DNA of 7,080 nucleotides. Origin: Pseudomonadota bacterium. GTDB taxonomy: Bacteria; Verrucomicrobiota; Verrucomicrobiia; Chthoniobacterales; UBA6821. Below are positions 1 through 6,725 of this stretch, one piece after another. The notes under the pieces were generated by a model. That model had not been told where the DNA came from, did not search any database, and worked only from the letters and a program-made list of their open reading frames with translations. Positions within the stretch are counted from its first letter, which is position 1. The number at the start of each line of letters is the position of its first letter. The position numbers and the translations under genes are program-made. Where the stretch lies: the NCBI GenBank assembly GCA_009928265.1, contig RFPR01000109.1, positions 1 to 7,080 on the forward strand. The letters run 5' to 3'.

Positions 1-942
1 GAGTTTATCTACGATTACCGCAACTGGGAGGGGCGTTTCCCAGATGTCCGAACGACGCTGGATCCCGTGAAAGTAATGGCCTGGATCGACCCGCGTATCT
101 CGGAAGGTCTCAAACCCTACCGTTTTGAGAAACCGCCGGAGACGCGACTGAAGGGAAAAGTCGGGCTCAAAAATCCCGAGAAGAACGATCTTCGGATTGC
201 GGTCAATTCTCCCACGGGGATGGGTTATACCCTCATAGGAAAAGATCTTTCCTTCGGCGCCATCTCGGGGACCGTCCTGCTCAAAGGGCAGAAACTCCTG
301 ATCGATATTCCCAAGGGACGTCTTTTTGGAGGTGATGTCTCCTTCAAGGGAGACGTTTCGGTAATGCCGGGGGATGCGCGCTACGGTGCCTCGGTCCACC
401 TCGATAAAGTCGACTTTCGCGACCTGACCAAACTCTATTTCGGTTATGACGAGTCCGGTGGAAATCTCACGGCCGACTATGCCTTCCGTACCATCGGTGG
501 CGATGATTTGGCCATGACCGGACAAGGAAATATCCTGATCCAGGACGGCAATGTGCTGGCGATGCCTGTCCTTGGACCGCTTTCCTTGTTGATGGGAGAA
601 GTGATTCCGGGTCTTGGATACCAGACTGCACGAGAGGCCACGGCTGACTTTTCCGTGGAAGGAGGGATTATCACGACGCGCGATCTCCTCATTAAGGGCA
701 AGGGATTCAGCATGATCGGCAACGGCAAGATCCATTACCTCGAGGACAAAATGGAGATGAACATTCGCCTCAATGCCCAAGGCCTTCCTGGGCTGGTTCT
801 TTTTCCCGTAAGCAAGATCTTTGAATACGAGTCGGTCGGTTCAGCCAAACACCCCAAGTGGCGTCCCAAGCTTCTTCCCAAGATCAGTGGCTCCACAGAT
901 CCCAATCAAGCCCCCTCGGCGACTCCGTCGCCCACTCCCTGA
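1..942 (+). CDS. AsmA-like envelope protein, C-terminal part (5' end outside window)
   Basis: The reading frame is open from base 1 to the TGA at 940-942, giving 313 codons of a gene that starts before the window. The GTG at 67 lies inside the frame and is probably not the start. The protein reads as alternating short beta strands with glycine turns, for example GRLFGGDVSFKGDV near window codons 103-116 and the stretch around GQGNILIQDGNVLAMPVLGP. This is typical of the C-terminal region of AsmA/TamB/YhdP-type proteins, long beta-rich proteins that bridge the periplasm and are linked to lipid movement or outer-membrane upkeep. The chain ends with AKHPKWRPKLLPK and then a Pro/Ser/Thr-rich tail (PSATPSPTP) that looks unstructured. 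The N-terminal membrane anchor expected for this group would lie upstream and cannot be seen. The family call rests on pattern, not alignment. It faces the next gene tail to tail. Confidence 0.7.
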   Translation, partial: EFIYDYRNWEGRFPDVRTTLDPVKVMAWIDPRISEGLKPYRFEKPPETRLKGKVGLKNPEKNDLRIAVNSPTGMGYTLIGKDLSFGAISGTVLLKGQKLLIDIPKGRLFGGDVSFKGDVSVMPGDARYGASVHLDKVDFRDLTKLYFGYDESGGNLTADYAFRTIGGDDLAMTGQGNILIQDGNVLAMPVLGPLSLLMGEVIPGLGYQTAREATADFSVEGGIITTRDLLIKGKGFSMIGNGKIHYLEDKMEMNIRLNAQGLPGLVLFPVSKIFEYESVGSAKHPKWRPKLLPKISGSTDPNQAPSATPSPTP

Positions 943-1599
943 TCAGAGCCGTAGCGTCAGGGTGGCAAGCATCCTTCCAGTCAGCCCTTTCTCACGCCGG
1001 TACGAATAATAGCGATCCGGATTACAGGCCGTGCAGATTCCGGCGTCGAGGATTTCGTGGATTCCTTCCTCCCTGGCCTGACGTGCGATCTCCGCGGCAA
1101 AATCCACCTCGTAGCAGGGAGGTCGGATACAGGGGCCGATGACGACGAGAAATGCCCCGACTTGTTTTCCCGTGCAATCGGCCAGCATGCGGATGCCTTG
1201 GCGGATGATCCCTAGTTCCGTTCCTTTTTTACCCGAATGCAGGAGGGCTCCCGCAGTGCCATCCCGGGCCACAATCCAGACGGGAGCGCAATCGGCCACG
1301 TAAATACCGAGGGTCACGCCCTGCTGTGTTGTCACTAGGCCGTCTGTTTGCAGGAGGGATCCGGTCGTGGTTGTGTCAATGAGCGCAACTGAAGATCCAT
1401 GAACCTGTTCAGCCGTGACCAGAGGAAGTTTCTTACCGAGAAATGCGTTGAGAAGTTCCCAATGAACGGGAGACAGGCGATTTACCGCCTCCTCACGCGG
1501 AACGCTGACATCGATGCCGGGGATCCGTCCGATGAATGAGGCCCTGACTCCGGGGATCTCACGGAGTTCCGGAATGATCTCAAGGGGTTCCTGACTCAA
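943..1599 (-). CDS. pgeF: PgeF/YfiH-family protein (peptidoglycan editing factor, 'polyphenol oxidase/laccase-domain' family)
   Basis: This 218-residue protein, a little shorter than the usual 240 or so, carries the YfiH/DUF152 signature. The three metal-site residues are visible: His67 in EQVHGSS, Cys104 in YVADCAPVW and His121 in GALLHSGKKGT. Further family marks are VVIGPCIRPPCYEVD (residues 152-166) and the C-terminal YYSYRREKGLTGRM. E. coli PgeF removes peptidoglycan precursors carrying L-serine in place of L-alanine, and other members act on purine nucleosides; which activity applies here is not decidable from sequence. The usual HAGWRG loop after the third ligand is replaced by HSGKKG. 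The start is TTG, overlapping the tolC-like stop as TTGA at 1596-1599. No SD precedes it, so translation is probably coupled to the upstream gene. The N-terminal LREIPGVRASFIGR matches where family members begin, which supports this start. There is no signal peptide, so it is likely cytoplasmic. Confidence 0.88.
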   Translation of the reverse strand: MSQEPLEIIPELREIPGVRASFIGRIPGIDVSVPREEAVNRLSPVHWELLNAFLGKKLPLVTAEQVHGSSVALIDTTTTGSLLQTDGLVTTQQGVTLGIYVADCAPVWIVARDGTAGALLHSGKKGTELGIIRQGIRMLADCTGKQVGAFLVVIGPCIRPPCYEVDFAAEIARQAREEGIHEILDAGICTACNPDRYYSYRREKGLTGRMLATLTLRL

Positions 1600-3569
1600 T
1601 CGGGCGTCTGATTTTTGGCCCCCTTCTGCTGCTTCCGGTAAGAGGAGCTTTTGATCAAGTTGTCAAACTGGACGGAGGGGGGAAGGGGATCCTCCTTGCG
1701 CATCGCCTTGGGCAATTTTGGTCTGGGGCGATCCTGATCGTTGTATTTCTTGTAGCGTTCCTTTTCCCATTTGTTAAGGGGATCATCGAAGAGTTCCTCG
1801 TACTGCGTGTGAAGTGAAAGAGACCTGTCGTATTCCGCTGTTGCTGAAATGTAGTTGAAAAGGGCCTGAAGCACAGAGGTTTGTGCCTGAAGCAGCTGCA
1901 CCTGGGCGTTGATCACGTCAAGTTGGACACCCGCGCCGGCATCAAGACGCTCCCTAGAGAGACGGAGTGCTTCAGCGGCCTGCTCGACTGTCGTGCGCTG
2001 GCTTTCGATGGTTTCCTTGGCCTGACGCAGGTTGGAAATCGCCGTTTGCACCTGGGTGACCACACCTCGAACAGCGTTATCGTAGGAGATCTTGGCATTC
2101 TGCATGGTGGCCTTTGCCTGCTTCACGGATCCGTAGGTGGCAAGGCTGTCCCAAACAGCCCAGCTACCCGTTGCGCCGAAGAACCATCCCTCGATGGTTT
2201 CCGTGAGGCTCTGGTCATACTTGTAGCTCTGGATCTGGTATCCTCCGTTGGCGTTGATCGTCGGAAGCCAGCCCGAGATAGCTGCCGTGACCTGCTTGGC
2301 GGTCACGAGGATATTGAACCGCTGGGCTTTGAGCGATGGGTTGCGCTGCAGGGCCGTGTGGATTGAGGCATTATCGTCGATCTTGCGCGGGTAGTATCCC
2401 AGTTCCCCGGTGACATCGATGGGCAGCTTCATGTTCTGGAGGTTGGGATAGTCCATACCGATGAGCTGGATGAGGGTAAACATGGAGACGCGGAGGTTGT
2501 TTTCGGCGTTGATGAGCGGAGGCATCGCATTCGCCAATTGAACCTGGGCCTGAAGCACGTTGAAGCGCGGTACTGTCCCGGCGTCGTAGCGGCTCTGCTG
2601 GTCGCTCACTTGGGTTTTGTAGAGTGCCACCTGCTGTTCGTTCGCGATGACGAGGGCACGGTTGAGAACCACCTGATAGAATTGGCGAACGACGTCGGCG
2701 ACCACCTTGTCGAGTGTCTGCCTGAGTTGAAAATAGGCAATCTGCTCGGAAAGTTTCGCGGCTTCGGTCAGGGCGGGGGTCTTCCATCCGTCATAAAGGA
2801 GCTGTGTGCCCTGGAAGTTGATGTTCCAAGCCTGGTTGACTTGGACGCTGGGAATCCCACCACTGCCGTAGCCTGGCGGTGTCTGACCCTGCTGAATCTG
2901 CGGATCAAGCCATGTATAGCCCGGCGAAACGGTCAGTTTTGGGAGCAGGCCCGCGCGGACATTGATGAAATTGCCCGAGGCCCGCTGGATGTTCTGGATT
3001 GCGGTTAGGACATCGGGATTGTGTGACAGGGCGAATTGCACCACCTCGTCGATATTCATCCTCTTCGCGTTCTTTGCGACTACGTTGGGGACAATCTTGT
3101 TCCCTGCCTTGGCCAGCGCTTCCGCAGAAAGAGGAACGTCGTGGATGAGTTTCATCGTCTGGTCGATCAAGCCGAAGTTGGTGGCCGTCGGGGTAGCCAT
3201 CGGAAGGGGGCCGGTCGTTGTGTCGGGAAGAGCAGCCGGAAGCGAGGAGGGTGTGATCGGGTTCGTGATCATCGGCGCCTCGGGGAGCCCTGCTGGTGAG
3301 GGAGTTGACGGCAGATTCGTGAATGAGTTGGTGCCGGCGTTGAGTCCTGATGGAGCTGCCGGGGGATTGTTGGCGAGCGAGGGTGCCACGGAGGTCCCTT
3401 GAACGTCTTGATCCGTCGACACAGGAAGATTTGTCAGTGCCTGGACCGATGTCTGGGCCCCGACCGAAATCCCGCTGAGGCTGGCATCGTTGGTGGCAGG
3501 TTGTTGGGCCACCGCGCAGACGGCAAGCAGTGCCCAGGCGAGGGGCGCGCAAAACGAGAGAGTCTTCAT
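1596..3569 (-). CDS. TolC-family outer-membrane efflux protein with long N- and C-terminal extensions
   Basis: The 657-residue protein begins with a Sec signal peptide (hydrophobic core at residues 5-20, likely cut after AVA at 21). Residues 22 to about 165 are a low-complexity Pro/Ser/Thr/Asn-rich stretch, probably disordered. Two outer-membrane efflux (OEP) repeats follow, about 170-385 and 400-585. Their twofold nature shows in the matching segments SRYDAGTVPRFNVLQAQVQL (326-345) and ERLDAGAGVQLDVINAQVQL (540-559). MNIDEVVQFALSHNPDV (171-187) and SIHTALQRNPSLKAQR (402-417) are the classic repeat openings. A Lys/Arg/Pro-rich tail (590-657) follows. Such proteins form trimeric channels through the outer membrane and periplasm, serving as the outlet of tripartite pumps or type I secretion. 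E. coli TolC is under 500 residues, so this one is long at both ends. The ATG overlaps the marR stop as ATGA at 3566-3569 with no SD, indicating coupled translation. No adaptor or pump gene is in the window. Confidence 0.9.
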   Translation of the reverse strand: MKTLSFCAPLAWALLAVCAVAQQPATNDASLSGISVGAQTSVQALTNLPVSTDQDVQGTSVAPSLANNPPAAPSGLNAGTNSFTNLPSTPSPAGLPEAPMITNPITPSSLPAALPDTTTGPLPMATPTATNFGLIDQTMKLIHDVPLSAEALAKAGNKIVPNVVAKNAKRMNIDEVVQFALSHNPDVLTAIQNIQRASGNFINVRAGLLPKLTVSPGYTWLDPQIQQGQTPPGYGSGGIPSVQVNQAWNINFQGTQLLYDGWKTPALTEAAKLSEQIAYFQLRQTLDKVVADVVRQFYQVVLNRALVIANEQQVALYKTQVSDQQSRYDAGTVPRFNVLQAQVQLANAMPPLINAENNLRVSMFTLIQLIGMDYPNLQNMKLPIDVTGELGYYPRKIDDNASIHTALQRNPSLKAQRFNILVTAKQVTAAISGWLPTINANGGYQIQSYKYDQSLTETIEGWFFGATGSWAVWDSLATYGSVKQAKATMQNAKISYDNAVRGVVTQVQTAISNLRQAKETIESQRTTVEQAAEALRLSRERLDAGAGVQLDVINAQVQLLQAQTSVLQALFNYISATAEYDRSLSLHTQYEELFDDPLNKWEKERYKKYNDQDRPRPKLPKAMRKEDPLPPSVQFDNLIKSSSYRKQQKGAKNQTPD

Positions 3570-4042
3570 CGGTTACAGGAGGTGCAGTATTCGTAGATTT
3601 TGCCGTAAATGTCCAACCAAGCCCGCTGCTCCACGGGAGAAAGCATACCCATCACCTTTTCGAGATTGCCGATCATTTCCTGCCGGATTCCCTCGACGAG
3701 ACGGGTTGCCTTCGGGGTGGGGGCTACCAGGACTTTGCGTCGATCCTCGGTGCCATGGGTGCGGCGCACATGCCCAAGTTTTTCAAGACGTTGCACGAGC
3801 CCAGTGGCCGCCGGCGTGCTGTGGCCCATGAGTTCGGCGATCCGGCTCATTCCGATCGGTCCATGGGTACAGAGATGGCCAAGCAGAAAAAACTGCGGAA
3901 AAGAGACCTTCCCGCGAGCCAGTTCCCCCATCAGGCTCGACATGAAGCGCCGCTGCATCACCATGATGATCGAAGCCAACGATCCCACCTCATCCCTGGA
4001 GAGGGGAGTGGCTGGATCAATGGATGTCTTGGACTGAATCAT
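3566..4042 (-). CDS. MarR-family transcriptional regulator
   Basis: This 158-residue protein has the MarR winged helix-turn-helix layout. An N-terminal helix (residues 17-44) precedes FPQFFLLGHLCTHGPIGMSRIAELMGH, the recognition region STPAATGLVQRLEKLGHVRR (75-94), and the wing DRRKVLVAPTPKA (100-112), where the DxR motif is characteristic. C-terminal helices (113-152) serve dimerisation. MarR proteins are dimeric, usually repress their own operon, and release DNA on binding a small ligand or on oxidation. This one is the first gene of a chain with the TolC-type channel and pgeF, so it probably controls efflux; the ligand is unknown. An imperfect palindrome overlaps its own start codon. No SD precedes the ATG (AACTATCTTA-ATG). 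Unusually, the extreme C-terminus carries a CxxC pair (Cys153 and Cys156), with a third cysteine at 58, which could allow thiol sensing. Confidence 0.9.
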   Translation of the reverse strand: MIQSKTSIDPATPLSRDEVGSLASIIMVMQRRFMSSLMGELARGKVSFPQFFLLGHLCTHGPIGMSRIAELMGHSTPAATGLVQRLEKLGHVRRTHGTEDRRKVLVAPTPKATRLVEGIRQEMIGNLEKVMGMLSPVEQRAWLDIYGKIYEYCTSCNR

Positions 4043-4060
4043 TAAGATAGTTAAATAATG
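4040..4060 (-). promoter_or_regulatory. Candidate MarR operator / AT-rich promoter element at the marR start
   Basis: The + strand reads CATTA, 11 bases, then TAATG: 5-base inverted arms in a 21-base AT-rich island, with two TTAA blocks (4042-4045 and 4051-4054) inside. One arm includes the marR start codon. MarR dimers commonly bind AT-rich imperfect palindromes of about this size near their own promoter. I could not pair the -10-like sequences here with a convincing -35 at normal spacing, so the promoter part is weaker than the operator part. Confidence 0.35.
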
Positions 4061-4111
4061 TGAGGCTGATCACTCCCAGGGGCGGAGTCAATTCCCCGTG
4101 CTCCTTTGGAA

Positions 4112-4573
4112 TCAGCGTTTCACGGTATCCCCTTGGCAGACCGTTCCCTGCTCTACTTCTGCTGCGAAGCAGGGGGGCTGAACCTCAGCGACCTTCAATC
4201 TGCTGATAGGATGATCCGTGGAGGTTACCAGAAGGGTCTCCCCTGGACTGACCAAGGTTCCTGGAGTCATTTCGACGATTGCGTAGCTTTCATCACGCGA
4301 AATACTCTGGATCGTTCCCACTTTCCGGAGCGGAGCGGCTTTTGGGGGCGGTGGTGTCTGCTTCTGGGCAAAGATATGCCAAGGAGGCCAGCAGGATTGC
4401 GTAGGTGGCCGCGTAGGGGATGGGGCGGGGGATGGTGTGCTGGCGGCAGTTGCGGGGCCTCTCGGTTTCGAGATTTGATGAAGGGATGAAAGCACGGAAC
4501 ATGCCTGGAGCCCCAGAAGGGTTGTCGCCATGAGCAGCATGTTTCGAGGGGTCATACACCCTTTCTTGATCAT
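4112..4573 (-). CDS. Small lipoprotein with Pro-rich linker and C-terminal beta domain, function unknown
   Basis: This 153-residue protein has a lipoprotein signal peptide: basic start (MIKK), hydrophobic stretch MLLMATTLLGL and lipobox LQAC with lipidated Cys25. Residues 31-80 are rich in Pro/Ser/Thr and look like a flexible spacer. From about 84 there is a compact beta-type domain: VGTIQSISRDESYAIVEM, then a Gly-turn (LVSPGETLLVTS), RLKVAEVQPPCFAAEV and a closing GDTV. That strand pattern resembles small C-terminal domains like that of FlgT, seen in many short envelope lipoproteins. No specific function can be given. ATG at 4573 was chosen because it gives the longest frame. The ATG at codon 7 (MTPRNMLLM) is equally good as a signal-peptide start and has AAAGGG just before it, though very close. 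The gene lies 69 bases upstream of marR on the same strand and could share its transcript; I saw no clear terminator between them. Confidence 0.75.
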   Translation of the reverse strand: MIKKGCMTPRNMLLMATTLLGLQACSVLSSLHQISKPRGPATAASTPSPAPSPTRPPTQSCWPPWHIFAQKQTPPPPKAAPLRKVGTIQSISRDESYAIVEMTPGTLVSPGETLLVTSTDHPISRLKVAEVQPPCFAAEVEQGTVCQGDTVKR

Positions 4574-4586
4574 GAAACCGTGGAAA

Positions 4587-4615
4587 TCAACACCAGCCCA
4601 TCAACTCTCCTCCCC
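4587..4615 (-). other. Strong SD followed by a 4-codon mini-ORF in the lipoprotein leader
   Basis: On the minus strand GGGGAGGAG is followed five bases later by ATG GGC TGG TGT TGA, encoding Met-Gly-Trp-Cys. It ends 13 bases before the lipoprotein ATG and is not in frame with it. This is the only well-spaced, near-perfect SD and start pair I found upstream of any gene in the window. It could be a leader peptide or a chance purine run; the + strand has another similar pyrimidine run at 4646-4659. Confidence 0.2.
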
Positions 4616-4630
4616 GATTGTGTTTTAGGA

Positions 4631-4665
4631 TCGGCTTGCCGACGTCCCTCCTCTCCCCGCATAAC
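4631..4665 (+). promoter_or_regulatory. Possible pheA promoter with overlapping hairpin
   Basis: TTGCCG (4636-4641) and CATAAC (4660-4665), 18 bases apart, each match the sigma-70 consensus at 4 of 6 positions. Transcription from here would begin only a few bases before the pheA ATG, giving an almost leaderless message. The -35 overlaps an inverted repeat, TCGG-CTTG-CCGA (4631-4642), whose CUUG loop closed by G-C is a known stable tetraloop in RNA. This could be an operator. The elements are weak matches, so confidence is low. Confidence 0.25.
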
Positions 4666-4676
4666 TCTACTCAACC

Positions 4677-5552
4677 ATGTCCTCTTCCGTCGCCTTCCTC
4701 GGACCCGAGGGAACTTTCTCTCATGTTGTGGCGCTCCGTCGTTATCCGAAGCGTGCCTGTCTTCCATGCGCCACGATCACGGAGGTCTTCCATGCAGTGC
4801 GCTCCGGTCAGGCAGCCTGCGGCATCGTTCCGATCGAGAACTCCTCGGGAGGAACCATCACCGAGACAGTCGATCTCCTTATTGAGCAGGCGGGTCATCT
4901 TGCGATTGCCGAGGAACTTGCCCTCGACGTGCGCCTTGCTCTTCTTGGTAAGAAAGGGGCCTCGTTCAAAGCTCTACGAAACCTCTATTCCCACGTCATG
5001 CCGCTAAGGCATCACCGCAACTGGGTTCGTGAGAATCTTCCCTCCGTCCGGATGATTGAGAGCCCCAGTACGGCCGATGCTGCCAAAAAAGCTTCGCTTT
5101 CGGCGACCTCCGCGGCCCTCGCGGCGCCCGGTGCGGCAGAGCTCTACGGACTTTCGATCCTGAAATTTCCAGTTCGTCCCGAGGCGGTGAACGTTACTCA
5201 TTTCTTTGTGATCGTTCCTTCAGCCGGATCGAAATCTGCCGCCTCGGCATCCTCAGGAACCAATCGATTCAAGACGGCCGTTGTCGCTGCCCTTCCTCAG
5301 ACCCCGGGAAGTCTGCACCGCTTCCTCGGCCCTTTTGCTCGCGCGGGGGCCAATCTCTGCCGCATCGTCTCTCGCCCCGTTCCCGGCCAACCCGAGACCT
5401 ACGTTTTCTACCTTGAGGTGGAGGGGAGTCTCTCCGAAACCAAGGTTCAAAAGGCACTCTCGGGAGCTGGTAAAGTGGCGGTCACGATCCACCCCCTGGG
5501 ATCCTACCCTTCGAGACCCCGTTATCGGACACCGTTGAAAACAGGCCGCTGA
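4677..5552 (+). CDS. pheA: Prephenate dehydratase (monofunctional)
   Basis: This 291-residue cytoplasmic enzyme converts prephenate to phenylpyruvate, the committed step to phenylalanine. The catalytic PDT domain (about residues 4-180) opens with VAFLGPEGTFSH (5-16) and contains GIVPIENSSGGTI (49-61), SPSTADAAKKA (129-139) and AAELYGLSIL (153-162). The ACT regulatory domain (about 198-277) shows the pattern TPGSLHRFLGPFARAGANL and TYVFYLEVEG. There is no chorismate mutase domain, so this is the single-function type. Several usually firm motifs differ. TRF near the end of the catalytic domain reads THF (174-176), keeping the threonine. The ACT motif ESRP, linked to phenylalanine binding, reads VSRP (231-234). 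The common SHPQAL stretch reads SHVMPL (105-110). These changes may alter activity or feedback control. The ATG at 4677 has no SD (CTCTACTCAACC-ATG), but the protein starts just where the family does. It probably shares a transcript with tolB, 9 bases downstream. Confidence 0.92.
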   Translation: MSSSVAFLGPEGTFSHVVALRRYPKRACLPCATITEVFHAVRSGQAACGIVPIENSSGGTITETVDLLIEQAGHLAIAEELALDVRLALLGKKGASFKALRNLYSHVMPLRHHRNWVRENLPSVRMIESPSTADAAKKASLSATSAALAAPGAAELYGLSILKFPVRPEAVNVTHFFVIVPSAGSKSAASASSGTNRFKTAVVAALPQTPGSLHRFLGPFARAGANLCRIVSRPVPGQPETYVFYLEVEGSLSETKVQKALSGAGKVAVTIHPLGSYPSRPRYRTPLKTGR

Positions 5553-5561
5553 CTTGTCACC

Positions 5562-6713
5562 ATGCCATCCATGAGATCCACGATCCTTGTCACCCTGATC
5601 CTTTCCCTTTGCGCCGCGCCTATCGTTCGTGCTGAGTCTCCGACCATTACCGTCCGCAAAAGCGATGCGCTGAATTTGGCCCTCTCGGGGATCGGTGGCA
5701 GCGAGGGCGCCGCCGTTTCCAAGGTCCTCCAGAATGACCTGACGCTTGCCGGGTGGTTCGCGCTGGCGCCTTCGGGACTCGCCAATATCACGGTTAGTGG
5801 CACCGCAGCGGGAGGTATCCTTCAGGGGATTGTCAAAAAAGGAGGTGAGACCGTTCTCTCCAAAACATACAGCGGCAGTCCCCGTGTGGCCGCCCACCGA
5901 TTCGCCGACGATATCGTGGAAACGTTGACCGGGCACAAAGGGATCGCCAGCACGACCATCGCCTTCATCAGTAACCGAACAGGGCGCAAGGAGGTCTATC
6001 TCGCAGACTACGACGGCGCTAATGGCCGCCAGATCACTCACGACAATGGCCTAAGCGTCTCACCGGCTCTCAGCCCTGATGGTCGCAAACTCGCCTACAC
6101 CGGCTATCAGGCAGGTTATGCCGACATCTACGTGATTGATCTCACCACCGGATCGCGCGTCCGTCTCGTCAAGTTCCCTGGCACGAACTCCGGTGCCCGT
6201 TTCGCTCCTGGAGGCGGACGCCTCGCCTGCTCCGTCAGCAAGGATGGTAACCCCGAGATCTATGTGGTCGGCCTCGGCGGCGGTGCCAGTCGTGTTACCC
6301 GCGGGCGCGGTGCAAAGTCCTGCCCGACCTGGTCGCCCGACGCGGGCGAGATCATCTACGCCTGTGACGAGACGGGAACACCCCAGCTCTTCCGCGTCTC
6401 CTCCTCGGGGGGATTTGGTCGTCAGATTCCGACCGGATTCGGCTACTGCAGCGAGCCGAGTTGGTCGCCCGACGGCCAGCACCTCGCCTTCAATGTCCGT
6501 TCCGGCGGCGGCTTTTCCATTGCGGTGCTCGATCTCGCCGGTGGTGGGGCCCGGATCGTTGGACAGGGAGAGAACCCCGTCTGGGGCGCCGATTCCCGTC
6601 ACCTGATCTACAGCACCGGCAGCACGATCTCCCTGCTCGATGTCCCCACCGGGAAGTCCTTTCCCGTCGTGACCAATCTCGGCAAGGTTACCGAGCCGAC
6701 CTGGTCGAGGTAA
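5562..6713 (+). CDS. tolB: TolB-like periplasmic beta-propeller protein of the Tol-Pal system
   Basis: This 383-residue protein begins with a Sec signal peptide, probably cut at VRA-ES after residue 24. The N-terminal alpha/beta domain (about 28-125) ends in the TolB hallmark HRFADDIVETLTGHKGIAS, leading into TIAFISNRTG. The six-bladed propeller follows (about 131-383), with PD40/WD40-like marks SPALSPDGRKLAY (167-179), GARFAPGGGRLA (211-222), PTWSPDAGEIIY (255-266), PSWSPDGQHLAF (299-310) and NPVWGADSRHLIY (338-350). TolB binds TolA through its N-terminus and Pal through the propeller, helping outer-membrane constriction at division. It is shorter than the roughly 430 residues usual, mainly in the N-terminal domain. 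No other tol or pal gene is here, so a TolB-like paralogue with another role is possible. The propeller has four cysteines (223, 254, 268, 296). ATG at 5562 is nine bases after pheA; ATG at 5571 (MRSTILV) is an alternative start. Neither has an SD. Confidence 0.87.
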   Translation: MPSMRSTILVTLILSLCAAPIVRAESPTITVRKSDALNLALSGIGGSEGAAVSKVLQNDLTLAGWFALAPSGLANITVSGTAAGGILQGIVKKGGETVLSKTYSGSPRVAAHRFADDIVETLTGHKGIASTTIAFISNRTGRKEVYLADYDGANGRQITHDNGLSVSPALSPDGRKLAYTGYQAGYADIYVIDLTTGSRVRLVKFPGTNSGARFAPGGGRLACSVSKDGNPEIYVVGLGGGASRVTRGRGAKSCPTWSPDAGEIIYACDETGTPQLFRVSSSGGFGRQIPTGFGYCSEPSWSPDGQHLAFNVRSGGGFSIAVLDLAGGGARIVGQGENPVWGADSRHLIYSTGSTISLLDVPTGKSFPVVTNLGKVTEPTWSR

Positions 6714-6725
6714 GGGTCCGGTCTG

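Noticed and set aside
67..942. GTG at 67 as the true start of the AsmA-like gene
   Set aside because: The frame is open and similar in character back to base 1, and a protein starting there would lack any signal or membrane anchor.
1881..3402. Several open frames of about 140-160 codons on the + strand opposite the tolC-like gene
   Set aside because: They are antisense to a well-supported OEP protein, have no family pattern, and have no SD or spacing that fits an operon.
3577..3584. AGGAGGTG, a perfect SD on the + strand
   Set aside because: No ATG, GTG or TTG follows at a usable distance, and the bases encode Thr-Ser-Cys of the MarR C-terminus on the other strand.
4081..4099. TTGACT (minus strand) as -35 and GGGG/CCCC as a terminator stem between the lipoprotein and marR genes
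   Set aside because: The nearest -10-like sequence is about 25 bases away, too far for a promoter, and the stem is only four pairs with a long loop and no T run.
4293..4559. An alternative minus-strand frame inside the lipoprotein gene containing a hydrophobic run (PYAATYAILLASLAYLCPEA), hinting at a frameshift
   Set aside because: The chosen frame is open throughout, carries the lipobox before the region and the beta domain after it, and needs no shift. A pair of compensating errors cannot be excluded but is not needed.
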